Assembly (NCBI RefSeq): GCF_000426665.1 | Contig: NZ_AUFU01000011.1 | Span: 1 to 64,000 of the forward strand | DNA length: 64,000 bases | Direction: 5' to 3' | Source: Centipeda artemidis DSM 19719 | GTDB taxonomy: Bacteria; Bacillota; Negativicutes; Selenomonadales; Selenomonadaceae | Shown here: positions 41,671 through 50,662 of the stretch, piece after piece | Layout of the letters: every line of letters begins with the position of its first letter | Position numbering within the stretch: the stretch's first letter is position 1 | Position numbers and translations under genes: made by a program | Notes under the pieces: model-generated | The model's input: the letters and a program-made list of their open reading frames with translations, nothing else | What the model was told of the DNA's origin: nothing | Databases searched by the model: none

Positions 41671-42671
41671 CGCACGACAAGCCCGGCATTTGCCGCCGCA
41701 TCAACGGCAGCGGAGCAGCTGCCCTCGCGCGTCGTGATATAGATGTCTGCGGCCTCCAGCACGGCGGGGGAGAACTGCGATCCGCCCCCGGTCGTATGCA
41801 TATAAAGATGCGGCGCCGCATCGCCGAGCTCATCGAGGCGCGCCTGCACCGATGCGAAAAATTCGGGATGCGCGTCTCCCTCCGGTACGGCAATCATGAG
41901 GAGCACGGAATCCGCCGCGGTATAGGCGGAGAGATACGTTCCGATGAGACGCGGCCAAACGGCGTGCTGCTCGGGCGCATCGAAATCCGGGATAAAATAA
42001 TAGCGCAGAACCCCCTCTGCGCCTTTTGCAAGCATCGCCGCGACGGTCTCGTCGGGCGGTGTTTTTTGCTGTACGCCCGGATCAAAGCGATCGAGGAACC
42101 CCTTCATATCGTGATTGAAGAGGGGGATGTACTCCTTCACTTTTTCATGCGGCCAGTGCCACCACCGGATGCGCAGGAGACGCGCGATCGTCTCCTCGTC
42201 GAACCGATAGCGGATCACCCGCGCAGGATTGCCGCCGACGATTGCATAGGGCGGGACGTCCTTCGTCACAACCGCCCCCGCCCCGACGACGGCACCGCTC
42301 CCGATACGCACTCCACCGAGGAGCAGCGCGTCCGAGCCGACCCACACGTCACTGCCGATGATCAACTGATTGCGATTAACCACCGCGGAGCCGGGATTGA
42401 TATTCGTAAGTTCCGCCGCATCATCGCCCGTGAGCATATGCTCCGGGAACATCGTCAGGCATCGATAGTCGTGGTTGCCCGCAATGGAAAATTTCAGGCG
42501 ATGCGCAAGCGCCGTATAGCGCCCGATGAGGATGTGGCAGTCCATGCTCGCGGCGTCAAGCGTTCCGCCCACGAGATACGACATTGCACCGAACGTAACC
42601 AGCGGTGTTTTCGAATTTGGGGAAAGGATTTTACACTCGTTGGGCGCGAAATCCATTAACGTGAAATCCAT
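41628..42671 (-). CDS. Left-handed beta-helix acyltransferase with extra C-terminal domain (paralogue)
   Basis: 347 aa from ATG 42671, 8 nt after RBS GGAAGG. The hexapeptide region LIIGSDVWVGSDALLLGGVRIGSGAVVGAGAVVTKDVPPYAIVGGNPARVIRYRFDE (about 100-160) is near identical in plan to the 6886-7941 protein, and the same unrecognised C-terminal domain follows (RYYFIPDFDAPEQHAVW ... LYMHTTGGGSQFSPAVLEAADIYITTREG, ending YGLDPRELLFP as [11 protein letters not shown] in the other). Probably an O-acetyltransferase for a surface sugar. It converges on SirTM. Confidence 0.82.
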   Translation of the reverse strand: MDFTLMDFAPNECKILSPNSKTPLVTFGAMSYLVGGTLDAASMDCHILIGRYTALAHRLKFSIAGNHDYRCLTMFPEHMLTGDDAAELTNINPGSAVVNRNQLIIGSDVWVGSDALLLGGVRIGSGAVVGAGAVVTKDVPPYAIVGGNPARVIRYRFDEETIARLLRIRWWHWPHEKVKEYIPLFNHDMKGFLDRFDPGVQQKTPPDETVAAMLAKGAEGVLRYYFIPDFDAPEQHAVWPRLIGTYLSAYTAADSVLLMIAVPEGDAHPEFFASVQARLDELGDAAPHLYMHTTGGGSQFSPAVLEAADIYITTREGSCSAAVDAAANAGLVVRYGLDPRELLFPQV

Positions 42672-42847
42672 GTGCATCGCCTTCCTTATAATTTCTGATA
42701 TCCGCATCATATCATAAATCAGATGCCCCCGCCATATTGCGCAGAGATTCATTCGCCCGCGCGTGAAAAATATGCTATAATCGCCGTATCAGAACGGTAT
42801 ATTTTACCGCCGTCCGCGGCGGAATATAGATCTTGGAGGTATATGTG

Positions 42848-44176
42848 ATGAACTGTGAAGAATATCTCGCGCGCGCCCCGTCGCTCCGTCCCATTGCGCG
42901 GCAGGAGGAAGCCGTCTGGATCAATCCGCGTCTCGTCCCGTACGACGTGACGAAGGGCGTCTCGGAGCTTGTCGTCTCGGACGCGGACATCGCGGACGCC
43001 GCCGCCCGGCTCAAGCGATTCGCCGCGTTCTTTCGCCGCGCGTTCCCGGAGACGGCGGAAACGAATGGCATCATCGAGTCGCCGCTGCGCCTCCTGCCGC
43101 ATTTGCAGAAGAAACTTGCGGAGACATACGGCGCCAAGATCCCCGGCAAACTTTACCTCAAGATGGACAGCCACCTCGCCGTCGCGGGATCGATCAAGGC
43201 GCGCGGCGGCATTTACGAGGTGCTCAAGCACGCAGAAACGCTCGCAATTGATGCAGGACTTATCACCCCGGACGACGACTACGGCAAATTTGCCGAAATG
43301 AAGGAGTTCTTTTCAAAATACATGGTGCAGGTCGGCTCGACGGGCAACCTCGCGCTCTCGATCGGCATCGTGAGCGCCGCCCTCGGCTTCCGTGTCCGTG
43401 TGCATATGTCCGCCGATGCGAAGCAATGGAAGAAAGACCTCCTGCGCGCGAAGGGCGTCGAGGTCATCGAGTATGACGACGACTTCGCACGCGCTGTGCT
43501 CGAGGGACGCCGTGCCTCGGAAGCGGATCCCATGAGCTATTTCGTGGACGACGAGCGATCGCGCGACCTCTTCATGGGATATACAGTCGCGGGGGCACGT
43601 CTCCAAAAGCAGCTCGAGGAAATGAATATCCCCGTCGATGCCGATCATCCGCTCATCGTCTACATCCCCGCGGGCATCGGCGGCTCGCCGGGCGGCGTCT
43701 CCTATGGACTCCGCCGCATCTACGGCGACGATGTGCACGCGTTCTTCGTCGAGCCGGCGACCTGCCCCTCCGTCCTCCTCGGCATGGCGACGCAGGCGTT
43801 CGAAGGCGTGAATGTCCACGACTTTGGCATCTCGGGACGCACCGAGGCGGACGGGCTCGCCGTGCCGTGTCCCTCGGGCTTCGTCACGCGCCTCATGACG
43901 AATCAGGTCGCGGGCATCTTCACCGCCATCGACGCGAAACTCTATGATTATCTGCGCCTTCTCGACGCGAGCGAGGGCGTCCGCATCGAGCCGTCGAGCT
44001 GCGCCGCATTTGTCGGGCCTCTGAACCTCCTTCGCCTGCCGGACGCCGCGGCATACTGCAAGGCGCACGACCTCACCCCCGCGCGCCTTGCAAACGCGAC
44101 ACAGATCGCATGGGCGACGGGCGGCGGCTTCGTCCCCGAAGAGATGTGGACGGAGTACCTCGCGACGTATCAGTAA
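42848..44176 (+). CDS. dsdA: D-serine ammonia-lyase
   Basis: 442 aa from ATG 42848 (RBS TTGGAGG). PLP lysine in AGSIKARGGIYEV; VQVGSTGNLALSIGIVSAALGF and PAGIGGSPGGVSYGLRR match the phosphate-binding loops of DsdA. It converts D-serine to pyruvate and ammonia, detoxifying D-serine and feeding carbon metabolism. TATAAT at about 42775 may be its -10. No dsdC or dsdX is adjacent. Confidence 0.93.
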   Translation: MNCEEYLARAPSLRPIARQEEAVWINPRLVPYDVTKGVSELVVSDADIADAAARLKRFAAFFRRAFPETAETNGIIESPLRLLPHLQKKLAETYGAKIPGKLYLKMDSHLAVAGSIKARGGIYEVLKHAETLAIDAGLITPDDDYGKFAEMKEFFSKYMVQVGSTGNLALSIGIVSAALGFRVRVHMSADAKQWKKDLLRAKGVEVIEYDDDFARAVLEGRRASEADPMSYFVDDERSRDLFMGYTVAGARLQKQLEEMNIPVDADHPLIVYIPAGIGGSPGGVSYGLRRIYGDDVHAFFVEPATCPSVLLGMATQAFEGVNVHDFGISGRTEADGLAVPCPSGFVTRLMTNQVAGIFTAIDAKLYDYLRLLDASEGVRIEPSSCAAFVGPLNLLRLPDAAAYCKAHDLTPARLANATQIAWATGGGFVPEEMWTEYLATYQ

Positions 44177-44205
44177 GAGAAACCATATACACCCCATATA
44201 CAAAT

Positions 44206-44255
44206 CAGGGCTTTTGATCAGCACAATGCATTGCCGATTAGAAAGCCCTGTTTTT
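44206..44255 (+). terminator. dsdA terminator
   Basis: CAGGGCTTT (44206-44214) pairs with AAAGCCCTG (44242-44250), followed by five Ts. Confidence 0.8.
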
Positions 44256-44418
44256 ATATTTTTTGATCGTAAGTGCCCCCGATGACACCACTCGCATACG
44301 CTTCAACTTGAATTTTATGTTTTGCTGTGTTATTATCACAAAAGTATAACATAGGAATCGGGCGCATGTTTTGCCCCGGCATAATAGCTTCACGTTATGC
44401 AGAAAGGTTCTGAAAGCA

Positions 44419-46083
44419 ATGTCCATTCGCGTCAAACTCCTCTCCATTCTCATCACGCTCTTTGTCTTCATCGTTGCGCTCGTTGGATTCAACTTCCACA
44501 CGTTCGACCAGCTCAAGGGCGACTCGCCGATGGTGAACGCCTCCGGCTCGCTGCGCATGAAGGCGTATCAGCTCTCGTGGCTCTCCGCGCGTCTTGTCTC
44601 GGCGGACGGCGCGGACGCCGATACGATCCGAAAAAATATTGAGGAATTTATCGCCCAGTACGACAAGATCCTCAAGGGGCTCGATGCGGGTGATCCTGCG
44701 CTGAACCTCACGAAAACGGACGACCCCGCCGCACGCGCGCAGCTCGACGCGATAAAACCGCGCTGGGAAGCCTATCGCGCGCAGGTCACCGCCGTGATGA
44801 ACGCGGACAGCCTCGAGGCGCGCGCAGCGGCGGACGCCAAGGTCGCCGCCTCCGTCGCGGACTACGTTGCCGAGGTCAATAAGCTCGTCGGGGCGTACGA
44901 CGCCGCAAGTCAGGAAAAGGTCGCCGCCTCCAAGACCGTACAGGAGATCGTCATCCTGCTTGCCCTCATCATCGTGGGCGGCGCATTCTTCGTCATTTTC
45001 ACACAGATTCTGCGCCCGCTCGCCATGCTGACGCACTCTTTTGCGGATATCGCAGAGGGGGACGGCGATCTCACACAGCGGATGCACGCCGAGCGCGACG
45101 ATGAGATCGGGCAGATCGTGCAGTATTTCAACAAATTTGTCGCGAATTTACAGGCCATCATGCGCGGCGCACAGGACGCCGCCGAGCAGGTCTCCGCACT
45201 CTCGACGAACCTCTCGCAGGCGAGCAGCGAAAGCAGCCGTGCCGTCGAACATGTCGCGCACATCATTACGGATGTCGCGGGCGACGCGAACGCACAGAAT
45301 GCAGACATGCAGGGGCTTGCCGACCGGGTCACTGCGATTGCGGGCAACATGGCGCAGATGCTCGACTATGCGCAGCATTCGTCCGAACTCTCGGTCGGAT
45401 CGAAGGAGAACGCGGAAGCGGGACGTACGAACGTCAGCAATGTCTCGGCGCAGACGGATCGCCTGCGCGGCATCGTTGACGAGATGAACGAAAATGTCCG
45501 GACGCTCACCCAATACGCCGAGGACATCAACCAGATCGTCGACATCATCAAGGAACTCTCCGGGCAGACCAACCTCCTCGCCCTCAACGCCGCCATCGAG
45601 GCCGCACGCGCGGGAGAGTCGGGACGCGGCTTTGCCGTCGTCGCCGAAGAGGTGCGCAAACTCGCCGAGAACTCCGGCAATGCCGCCGATGAGGTGACAA
45701 AAAAAATCGCCGACATCCGCGGTCAGGTCACGCAGACACGCACGGCAAACGACACGCTCGTGCGCGAGCTTGATGAGATCATCGCCGTCGTGAAAGGGCT
45801 CACGGGCGCTCTTGACACCATCTTGGAGAGCTCGCGCGCCAGTGCCGACGCCGTTGCCGAGATCAGTGCGCTCAGCCGCTCGACTTCGTCCGATACAAAG
45901 GACATGGAGACAACGACACAGGGCGTTGCAAAGAGCGCCACGCATATCGCGAGTCTCTCCGAGGACTCCGCCGCCGCCATCGAGCAGCAAACCGCTTCCA
46001 TCGAAGAGTTCACCGCCACTGCCGAAAACCTCGCGCAGCTCGCAGCGAACCTTGAGGGGCTCGTCGGCAAGTTCAAGGTATGA
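44419..46083 (+). CDS. Methyl-accepting chemotaxis protein with PilJ/NarX-type sensor
   Basis: 554 aa from ATG 44419. Membrane helix about 7-25; periplasmic four-helix sensor with [21 protein letters not shown], which resembles the P-box of NarX/NarQ and PilJ-type sensors; second helix about 175-197; HAMP; and a cytoplasmic signalling domain whose hairpin tip is [48 protein letters not shown]. It signals to CheA/CheW. The P-box makes nitrate or nitrite a possible ligand, but this is inference. No che genes are adjacent. Confidence 0.88.
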   Translation: MSIRVKLLSILITLFVFIVALVGFNFHTFDQLKGDSPMVNASGSLRMKAYQLSWLSARLVSADGADADTIRKNIEEFIAQYDKILKGLDAGDPALNLTKTDDPAARAQLDAIKPRWEAYRAQVTAVMNADSLEARAAADAKVAASVADYVAEVNKLVGAYDAASQEKVAASKTVQEIVILLALIIVGGAFFVIFTQILRPLAMLTHSFADIAEGDGDLTQRMHAERDDEIGQIVQYFNKFVANLQAIMRGAQDAAEQVSALSTNLSQASSESSRAVEHVAHIITDVAGDANAQNADMQGLADRVTAIAGNMAQMLDYAQHSSELSVGSKENAEAGRTNVSNVSAQTDRLRGIVDEMNENVRTLTQYAEDINQIVDIIKELSGQTNLLALNAAIEAARAGESGRGFAVVAEEVRKLAENSGNAADEVTKKIADIRGQVTQTRTANDTLVRELDEIIAVVKGLTGALDTILESSRASADAVAEISALSRSTSSDTKDMETTTQGVAKSATHIASLSEDSAAAIEQQTASIEEFTATAENLAQLAANLEGLVGKFKV

Positions 46084-46106
46084 TATTGCAATCCCCGACA
46101 CATAGA

Positions 46107-46141
46107 AAAGAGCGCAGGCAGCAATGCCCGCGCTCTTTTTT
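46107..46141. terminator. Terminator after the PilJ-type receptor
   Basis: AAAGAGCGC (46107-46115) pairs with GCGCTCTTT (46130-46138), followed by Ts; also positioned to serve the convergent MATE gene. Confidence 0.85.
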
Positions 46142-46162
46142 ATGGCGGAACAGGTTCCCGTC

Positions 46163-47569
46163 TCAGAGCTCTTTGGTCAGCCAAATGCCTTTGCCGATGC
46201 GGTACTCTGTCAAGAGCATCTTGAGCACCTCGTCGATCAGGAGCGCGCCCCATATCCCATAGAGCCCCATCCCGAGGGGAAAAGCTAAAACATATGCGAT
46301 GCAGGAACGCAGAATCGCGCTGACAAAGAGCGAATACTGCGCGATGAAGCGGTTGTCCCCCGCCCTGCGCAGCGTCCCCGCGAGCACCTGCGCCTGCGTC
46401 TGCGGCACGATGAGAACGGCTACAATGGCGAGGATGCCCGCGCCGAGCGCGGCGGCATCCGCGTCTGCAATCATTGCGGAAAAAATTGTCCCGCGCAGCA
46501 GCAGGAGCGCGGCGGCGACGACGAGAGAGACGATAAGCCCCGACTTTTGTGCCGCTTTCATATAGAGACGCGCGAGGTCGCGGCGTTTCTCCCCGAGCTT
46601 TCGCCCGGCAAAGGACGCGCTTGCCGTGCTCATTCCTAGCCCGAAATAATAGTAGAGATCCCACAGGATGATGCAGTAGTGGTGCGTCCCGACGGCGACC
46701 GTGCCGAGCTCGGCGATCAGGCGGGCAAAGACGAGCAGCCCCATGCGCTCGAAGATCTGCTCCAAAAAGGAATTCGTGCCGACCGCCAGCACCGGAGTCA
46801 GGGTTTTCCGCTCGAAGGCAAATGTCCCCTGCCCGCGCAGATCGACACCCTCCTGCGGGTGTCGGAGCACTGCATAGAGGAGGACGAGGAAGATCACCGC
46901 TTCCCCGATGATGGTCGCGATCGCCGCGCCCTTGATCTCCATCCGCGGGAAGCCGAACGCGCCGAAGATCAGCACATAGTTCAGGCAGACGTTGACGAGG
47001 TTCCCCGCAACGCTCGCCTGCAGGATGATCTTCGTTTGCCCGATGCCGATCTGTACGGCGGTGAGGATCGCCGACATCGCCTTGAAAAACAGCGCGCCGA
47101 TCAGATATGTGAAGTAGACGAGCGCATAGCCGATATATTCGTCGTTCGCGCCCATGAGCCGCAGAATCTCTTCGCGGTATATATAGCCAAGGCTCGCCAG
47201 CACGGCGTAGACGAGAACGGTCAGCGCCAGCGACTGCTTGATGCAGCTGTTCAGCGAGAGATAGTCGCGCGCGCCCTTTCTGCGTGCAGTGACCGCCGTG
47301 ACCCCCGTGCCGAGCGCCTTTCCGAACATCTGCATGAGCATCTTCGGCTGACTGACGATCCCGATCGCCGCCGCCTGCGCGATGCCGAGGCTCCCGACCA
47401 TGACGAGATCCGCGAGCAGAATGAGGTTGAGAAAGATGCCCTCGAGCGCCGTCGGCCATGCCACACGCCAGTAATCGCGGTACAGCGCCTTTGCCGGCGG
47501 CATATTGCCCTGTTTTTCACCTGCATCCAAATGGGATTCGAGTGCAAAGAACCGTGCGATCGGATTCAT
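46163..47569 (-). CDS. MATE-family efflux protein
   Basis: 468 aa with about twelve membrane helices. WPTALEGIFLNLILLADLVMVGSLGIAQAAAIGI and QVLAGTLRRAGDNRFIA are MATE-like; the two six-helix halves are visible. It exports drugs or metabolites using a sodium or proton gradient. RBS AAGGAG just before ATG 47569. Confidence 0.9.
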   Translation of the reverse strand: MNPIARFFALESHLDAGEKQGNMPPAKALYRDYWRVAWPTALEGIFLNLILLADLVMVGSLGIAQAAAIGIVSQPKMLMQMFGKALGTGVTAVTARRKGARDYLSLNSCIKQSLALTVLVYAVLASLGYIYREEILRLMGANDEYIGYALVYFTYLIGALFFKAMSAILTAVQIGIGQTKIILQASVAGNLVNVCLNYVLIFGAFGFPRMEIKGAAIATIIGEAVIFLVLLYAVLRHPQEGVDLRGQGTFAFERKTLTPVLAVGTNSFLEQIFERMGLLVFARLIAELGTVAVGTHHYCIILWDLYYYFGLGMSTASASFAGRKLGEKRRDLARLYMKAAQKSGLIVSLVVAAALLLLRGTIFSAMIADADAAALGAGILAIVAVLIVPQTQAQVLAGTLRRAGDNRFIAQYSLFVSAILRSCIAYVLAFPLGMGLYGIWGALLIDEVLKMLLTEYRIGKGIWLTKEL

Positions 47570-47600
47570 GTCCCGCTCCTTATACTTCCCTGCGGCAGTC

Positions 47601-47780
47601 TTACTCGCAGGGCGAAATAGGAACCGTCACCGTATGCCCTGCGGCAGTCCGGCAGAATTCTACGTTCATCCGGTACACATCGCGGAACATGCGCTCCGTG
47701 AGGATGTCCTCGACAGCGCCCTCTGCGTACAGCTTCTTTTCGTGCAGGACGACGACCTTATCCGCGGCGGATGCGAGCAG
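47601..47780 (-). pseudogene. C-terminal fragment of a siderophore/cobalamin-type ABC transporter ATPase
   Basis: Only about 59 codons remain: LLASAADKVVVLHEKKLYAEGAVEDILTERMFRDVYRMNVEFC..., the end of a FepC/BtuD-type ATPase after the H-loop. Walker A, the signature motif and Walker B are gone. The reading breaks at about 47780, where a LysR fragment on the other strand begins. Confidence 0.75.
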
Positions 47781-48446
47781 GGACGCTGGCACATCAACGC
47801 AATCGAGACGTTTGACGACCGGCTGGCGATCGGCAATGTGAATTCCGCGCTCGGTAATTTCCTGCTGCCGGTCTACGTCGATTTTATGCTCGCCTATCCC
47901 CGGATTTCGATCCATGCCGCGATCGGGCATTCGTCGGATATTTTGCAGCAGCTCGCGGACGGTCTGATCGACGTCGCGATCAGCTATCGCCTCCCGAAAA
48001 GCAAAAAGATACGCAGCTGGGTCTGCGTCGACGAGGACTTCGTCTTTGTGGTCGGGCGTAAGGATCCCCTGGCGGAATATGAGAGCATCCATGTCAAAGG
48101 GCTCGCGATCACGAACTTGATCATGCAGGATTGGGGCGGGGCATTTTCCGAGTGGTTCCACAGCATCATTCCGGCCAATCGGTTTTCCGGCTGCTATATG
48201 AGCAGCACGCCCGCGCTGATGGCGCTGGTCAAAGAAGGTCTCAGCACGGCGATCGTCACACGATCCACGGCGCAGGCATTTCTCACGGAGGGCTCGGTGC
48301 GGGAGATCCCCCTCATCGGCGACCCGCGGCCGCCGCGCTGGCGCACCTATATGTCGATCGCCGCCAAACAGCTGCACCGGCCGGCAATCGAAAAATGGAT
48401 CGATGTTATGAGGAACAACGGAATACTTTTGGATGCGTGCATTTGA
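47781..48446 (+). pseudogene. LysR-type regulator lacking its DNA-binding domain
   Basis: About 221 codons of the LysR effector-binding domain: RLAIGNVNSALGNFLLPVYVDFMLAYPRISIHAAIGHSSDILQQLADGLIDVAISYR ... LVKEGLSTAIVTRSTA. The N-terminal helix-turn-helix is missing; upstream the frame runs into sequence antisense to the ABC fragment. The gene was therefore joined to unrelated DNA at about 47781. Confidence 0.8.
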
Positions 48447-48503
48447 CGATGAACCGTGCTATACTCACACCATGGGGATCAAGCAACAAAAGGGGGATGC
48501 ACC

Positions 48504-48935
48504 ATGAGCTCGTGGCTTTTCTATGCGCTGCTCTCGGCACTGTGCGCGGCATTCGTCTCCATCTTTGGCAAAGTGGGCGTCGCGGGGCTTGATACAAGCG
48601 CCGCAACGGCGGTGCGCTCCGTCATCATGTCGGTCTTTCTCGTAGGCGTCGTGCTCGCAGAGGGACATGCCGCCGACCTGCCGACGGTCTTTGCCGATAA
48701 AAAGGCGCTTCTCTTCGTCGCGCTCAGCGGCATTGCGGGCGCGCTCTCGTGGCTCTTTTACTTTCTCGCGCTCAAGGACGGCGACGTCACACAAGTCGCC
48801 CCCATCGATAAACTCAGCGTCGTCTTTGCCGTCCTCATCGCCCTGATATTTTTCGGCGAGCACGTCAGCCTCATGCACGGCATCGCCATCGCCCTGATCG
48901 CGGCGGGCGGTCTGATGCTCGCCATTTTTCCATGA
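48504..48935 (+). CDS. EamA-family membrane protein (half-size)
   Basis: 143 aa from ATG 48504 (RBS AAAGGGGGA). Four or five hydrophobic helices; the sequence from SSWLFYALLSALCAAFVSIFGKVGVAG to GDVTQVAPIDKLSVVFAVLIALIFFGE is typical of single-repeat EamA proteins that probably act as dimers. Substrate unknown. A terminator follows at once. Confidence 0.87.
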   Translation: MSSWLFYALLSALCAAFVSIFGKVGVAGLDTSAATAVRSVIMSVFLVGVVLAEGHAADLPTVFADKKALLFVALSGIAGALSWLFYFLALKDGDVTQVAPIDKLSVVFAVLIALIFFGEHVSLMHGIAIALIAAGGLMLAIFP

Positions 48936-48956
48936 GATTTTATACTTAATACATAC

Positions 48957-48981
48957 CGCACCGTATTGGTGCGTTTTTTTT
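48957..48981 (+). terminator. Terminator after the EamA gene
   Basis: CGCACC (48957-48962), loop GTATT, GGTGCG (48968-48973), then eight Ts. Confidence 0.88.
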
Positions 48982-49132
48982 GTACAAAAACAATCCGCAG
49001 CGAAGAATTTAGACATTCTTTTTCCTTTGTTTACGAATTGTTTATACCTCCCTCCTATACTATAACCATCGACAGGGCGAGCACATCCCGCCCGACCGGA
49101 ACAAAGTCATTATCATATAGGAGGAATACATC

Positions 49133-49867
49133 ATGGAAATGGAAAACATCAAAAATGCAGCATCGGGGATCGTCACAAAATCGCGTCTGAAGAAACTGGG
49201 CGCGCTCCTCGTACTCACGGCAGTCGTCACCGGCGGCGCATCGTACTATATGCACGAGCAAAAGATCGCGCACCGCACCGCCGCTGCCGCCGCTCAGACG
49301 GCAATGATGACCGCACAGGCAGAGCGCGAGAACGTCAGCCTCATCTCCGAAGCGGAGGCACGCTCAATCGCCGCAACGGCAGTCGGAAAGGACGAGAGCG
49401 CGCTGACATTCCGCCGCGTGGAACTCACCAATGCCGCTGACCGTGACGAAAAACGCGACAAACATGACAAACGCGATAAACACGACAAGGACAAAAAGCA
49501 TGAAAAGGGAGAAAAACACAAAGAACGCCGTGACCGCGGCGATGTCACCCCCGAAGATTACTTCAAGCTCGCCCTCGCGCAGCGCGATCGCGGCGCAGCC
49601 GCACAGGCGGCAAACGCCCCCGCGCCGCAGCCGGCAGGAGCTCCCGCAGCACCGCCGCAGACCACCCCTGCGGATGCCGCACAGCCGCCTGTCGGCGCAC
49701 CTGCACCAATGCACGGCGCCGCACCCGCCCCGCATATGGCCATGCCCGACGCGCGCCCCGCTTTCCTGCCCGTCTATAACGTCACCTGCACCGACGGCAC
49801 GGTGAAGTACAAAGTCCGCATCGACGCCGCAACCGGCAATGTGCTCTCGAGCCGCGTTGACGACTAA
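49133..49867 (+). CDS. Membrane-anchored PepSY-domain protein
   Basis: 244 aa. A membrane anchor (about 20-38, LGALLVLTAVVTGGASYYM) is followed by an extracytoplasmic part. The PepSY-like fold is split: VSLISEAEARSIAATAVGKDESALTFRRVEL, then a Lys/Asp/His-rich block (about 105-135, repeats of DKHDKRDK), a Pro/Ala-rich stretch (160-205) and finally VYNVTCTDGTVKYKVRIDAATGNVLSSRVDD. PepSY domains inhibit proteases or tune sensors. TTGTTT-N17-TATAAC upstream is a plausible promoter, RBS AGGAGG. Confidence 0.75.
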   Translation: MEMENIKNAASGIVTKSRLKKLGALLVLTAVVTGGASYYMHEQKIAHRTAAAAAQTAMMTAQAERENVSLISEAEARSIAATAVGKDESALTFRRVELTNAADRDEKRDKHDKRDKHDKDKKHEKGEKHKERRDRGDVTPEDYFKLALAQRDRGAAAQAANAPAPQPAGAPAAPPQTTPADAAQPPVGAPAPMHGAAPAPHMAMPDARPAFLPVYNVTCTDGTVKYKVRIDAATGNVLSSRVDD

Positions 49868-49994
49868 TCCCTCGGATACCGAAAATTAAAGAGCAACGCC
49901 GCGATCCCGCAGGCGACCGTCAGGCGCACTGCGGGTATCGTTTTGGGCAAAAAAGTTACATTTCATATGATTAGAATCGAGGGAAGCTTCACAT

Positions 49995-50573
49995 ATGGAC
50001 ATGATTCTTGGGGCGGATACGGCGGCAATCTTTTGGATACAGAACCACCTCGTACACCCGTGGCTCACCCCGTGGATGATCGGCGCCTCGTCGCTCGGCG
50101 ATCTGCACGGACTCGGCATCATTTGGTGCCTCCTCGCAGGAGTGCTTATTTACACCCGCAAATACCGCCGCGTCGGCATCGCCGTCATCCTCGCACTGCT
50201 CTTTTGCCTCGTCGTCGGCGATCTCGCGCTGAAAAACCTCATCATGCGCGCGCGCCCCTGCGTCACATATCCACTTGTCACCGTGCTCGCGGACGGCGGA
50301 CCGACGAATTATTCCTTCCCGTCGGGGCATACCTTCGGCGCATTTGCAATGGCGTCGGTGCTTGCCTGCGGCGTGCGGCGCAGCATCGGCACGGTACTCC
50401 TTGCGCTCGCTGCGCTCATCGGGTTCTCCCGGATGTATCTCTTCGTCCATTACCCGACCGACGTCATCGCCGGCGCCGCGCTCGGCATCTTCTTCGGCGT
50501 CGTCGCGTGGCGGCTTGCCGAGCGCATCCTGCGGAACTTCCCGCCCACGCTGATCTGCCGGTGCAAAAAGTAA
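49995..50573 (+). CDS. PAP2-family membrane phosphatase
   Basis: 192 aa, about five helices. All three acid-phosphatase motifs are visible: KNLIMRARP, SFPSGHTFG, SRMYLFVHYPTDV. Possible undecaprenyl-diphosphate or phosphatidylglycerophosphate phosphatase; the substrate is not decided by sequence. Followed by a terminator. Confidence 0.9.
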   Translation: MDMILGADTAAIFWIQNHLVHPWLTPWMIGASSLGDLHGLGIIWCLLAGVLIYTRKYRRVGIAVILALLFCLVVGDLALKNLIMRARPCVTYPLVTVLADGGPTNYSFPSGHTFGAFAMASVLACGVRRSIGTVLLALAALIGFSRMYLFVHYPTDVIAGAALGIFFGVVAWRLAERILRNFPPTLICRCKK

Positions 50574-50591
50574 ATACGACCTACCACATAC

Positions 50592-50625
50592 AAAAAAGAC
50601 CGCTCGATTGGGAGCGGTCTTTTTA
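50592..50625. terminator. Bidirectional terminator (PAP2 / chemoreceptor)
   Basis: AAAAGACCGCTC pairs with GAGCGGTCTTTT around a 6-base loop, with A and T runs outside. Confidence 0.9.
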
Positions 50626-50662
50626 TCGTAACACAACGATGTGCTAAGGTCGCGCGTCGCTG

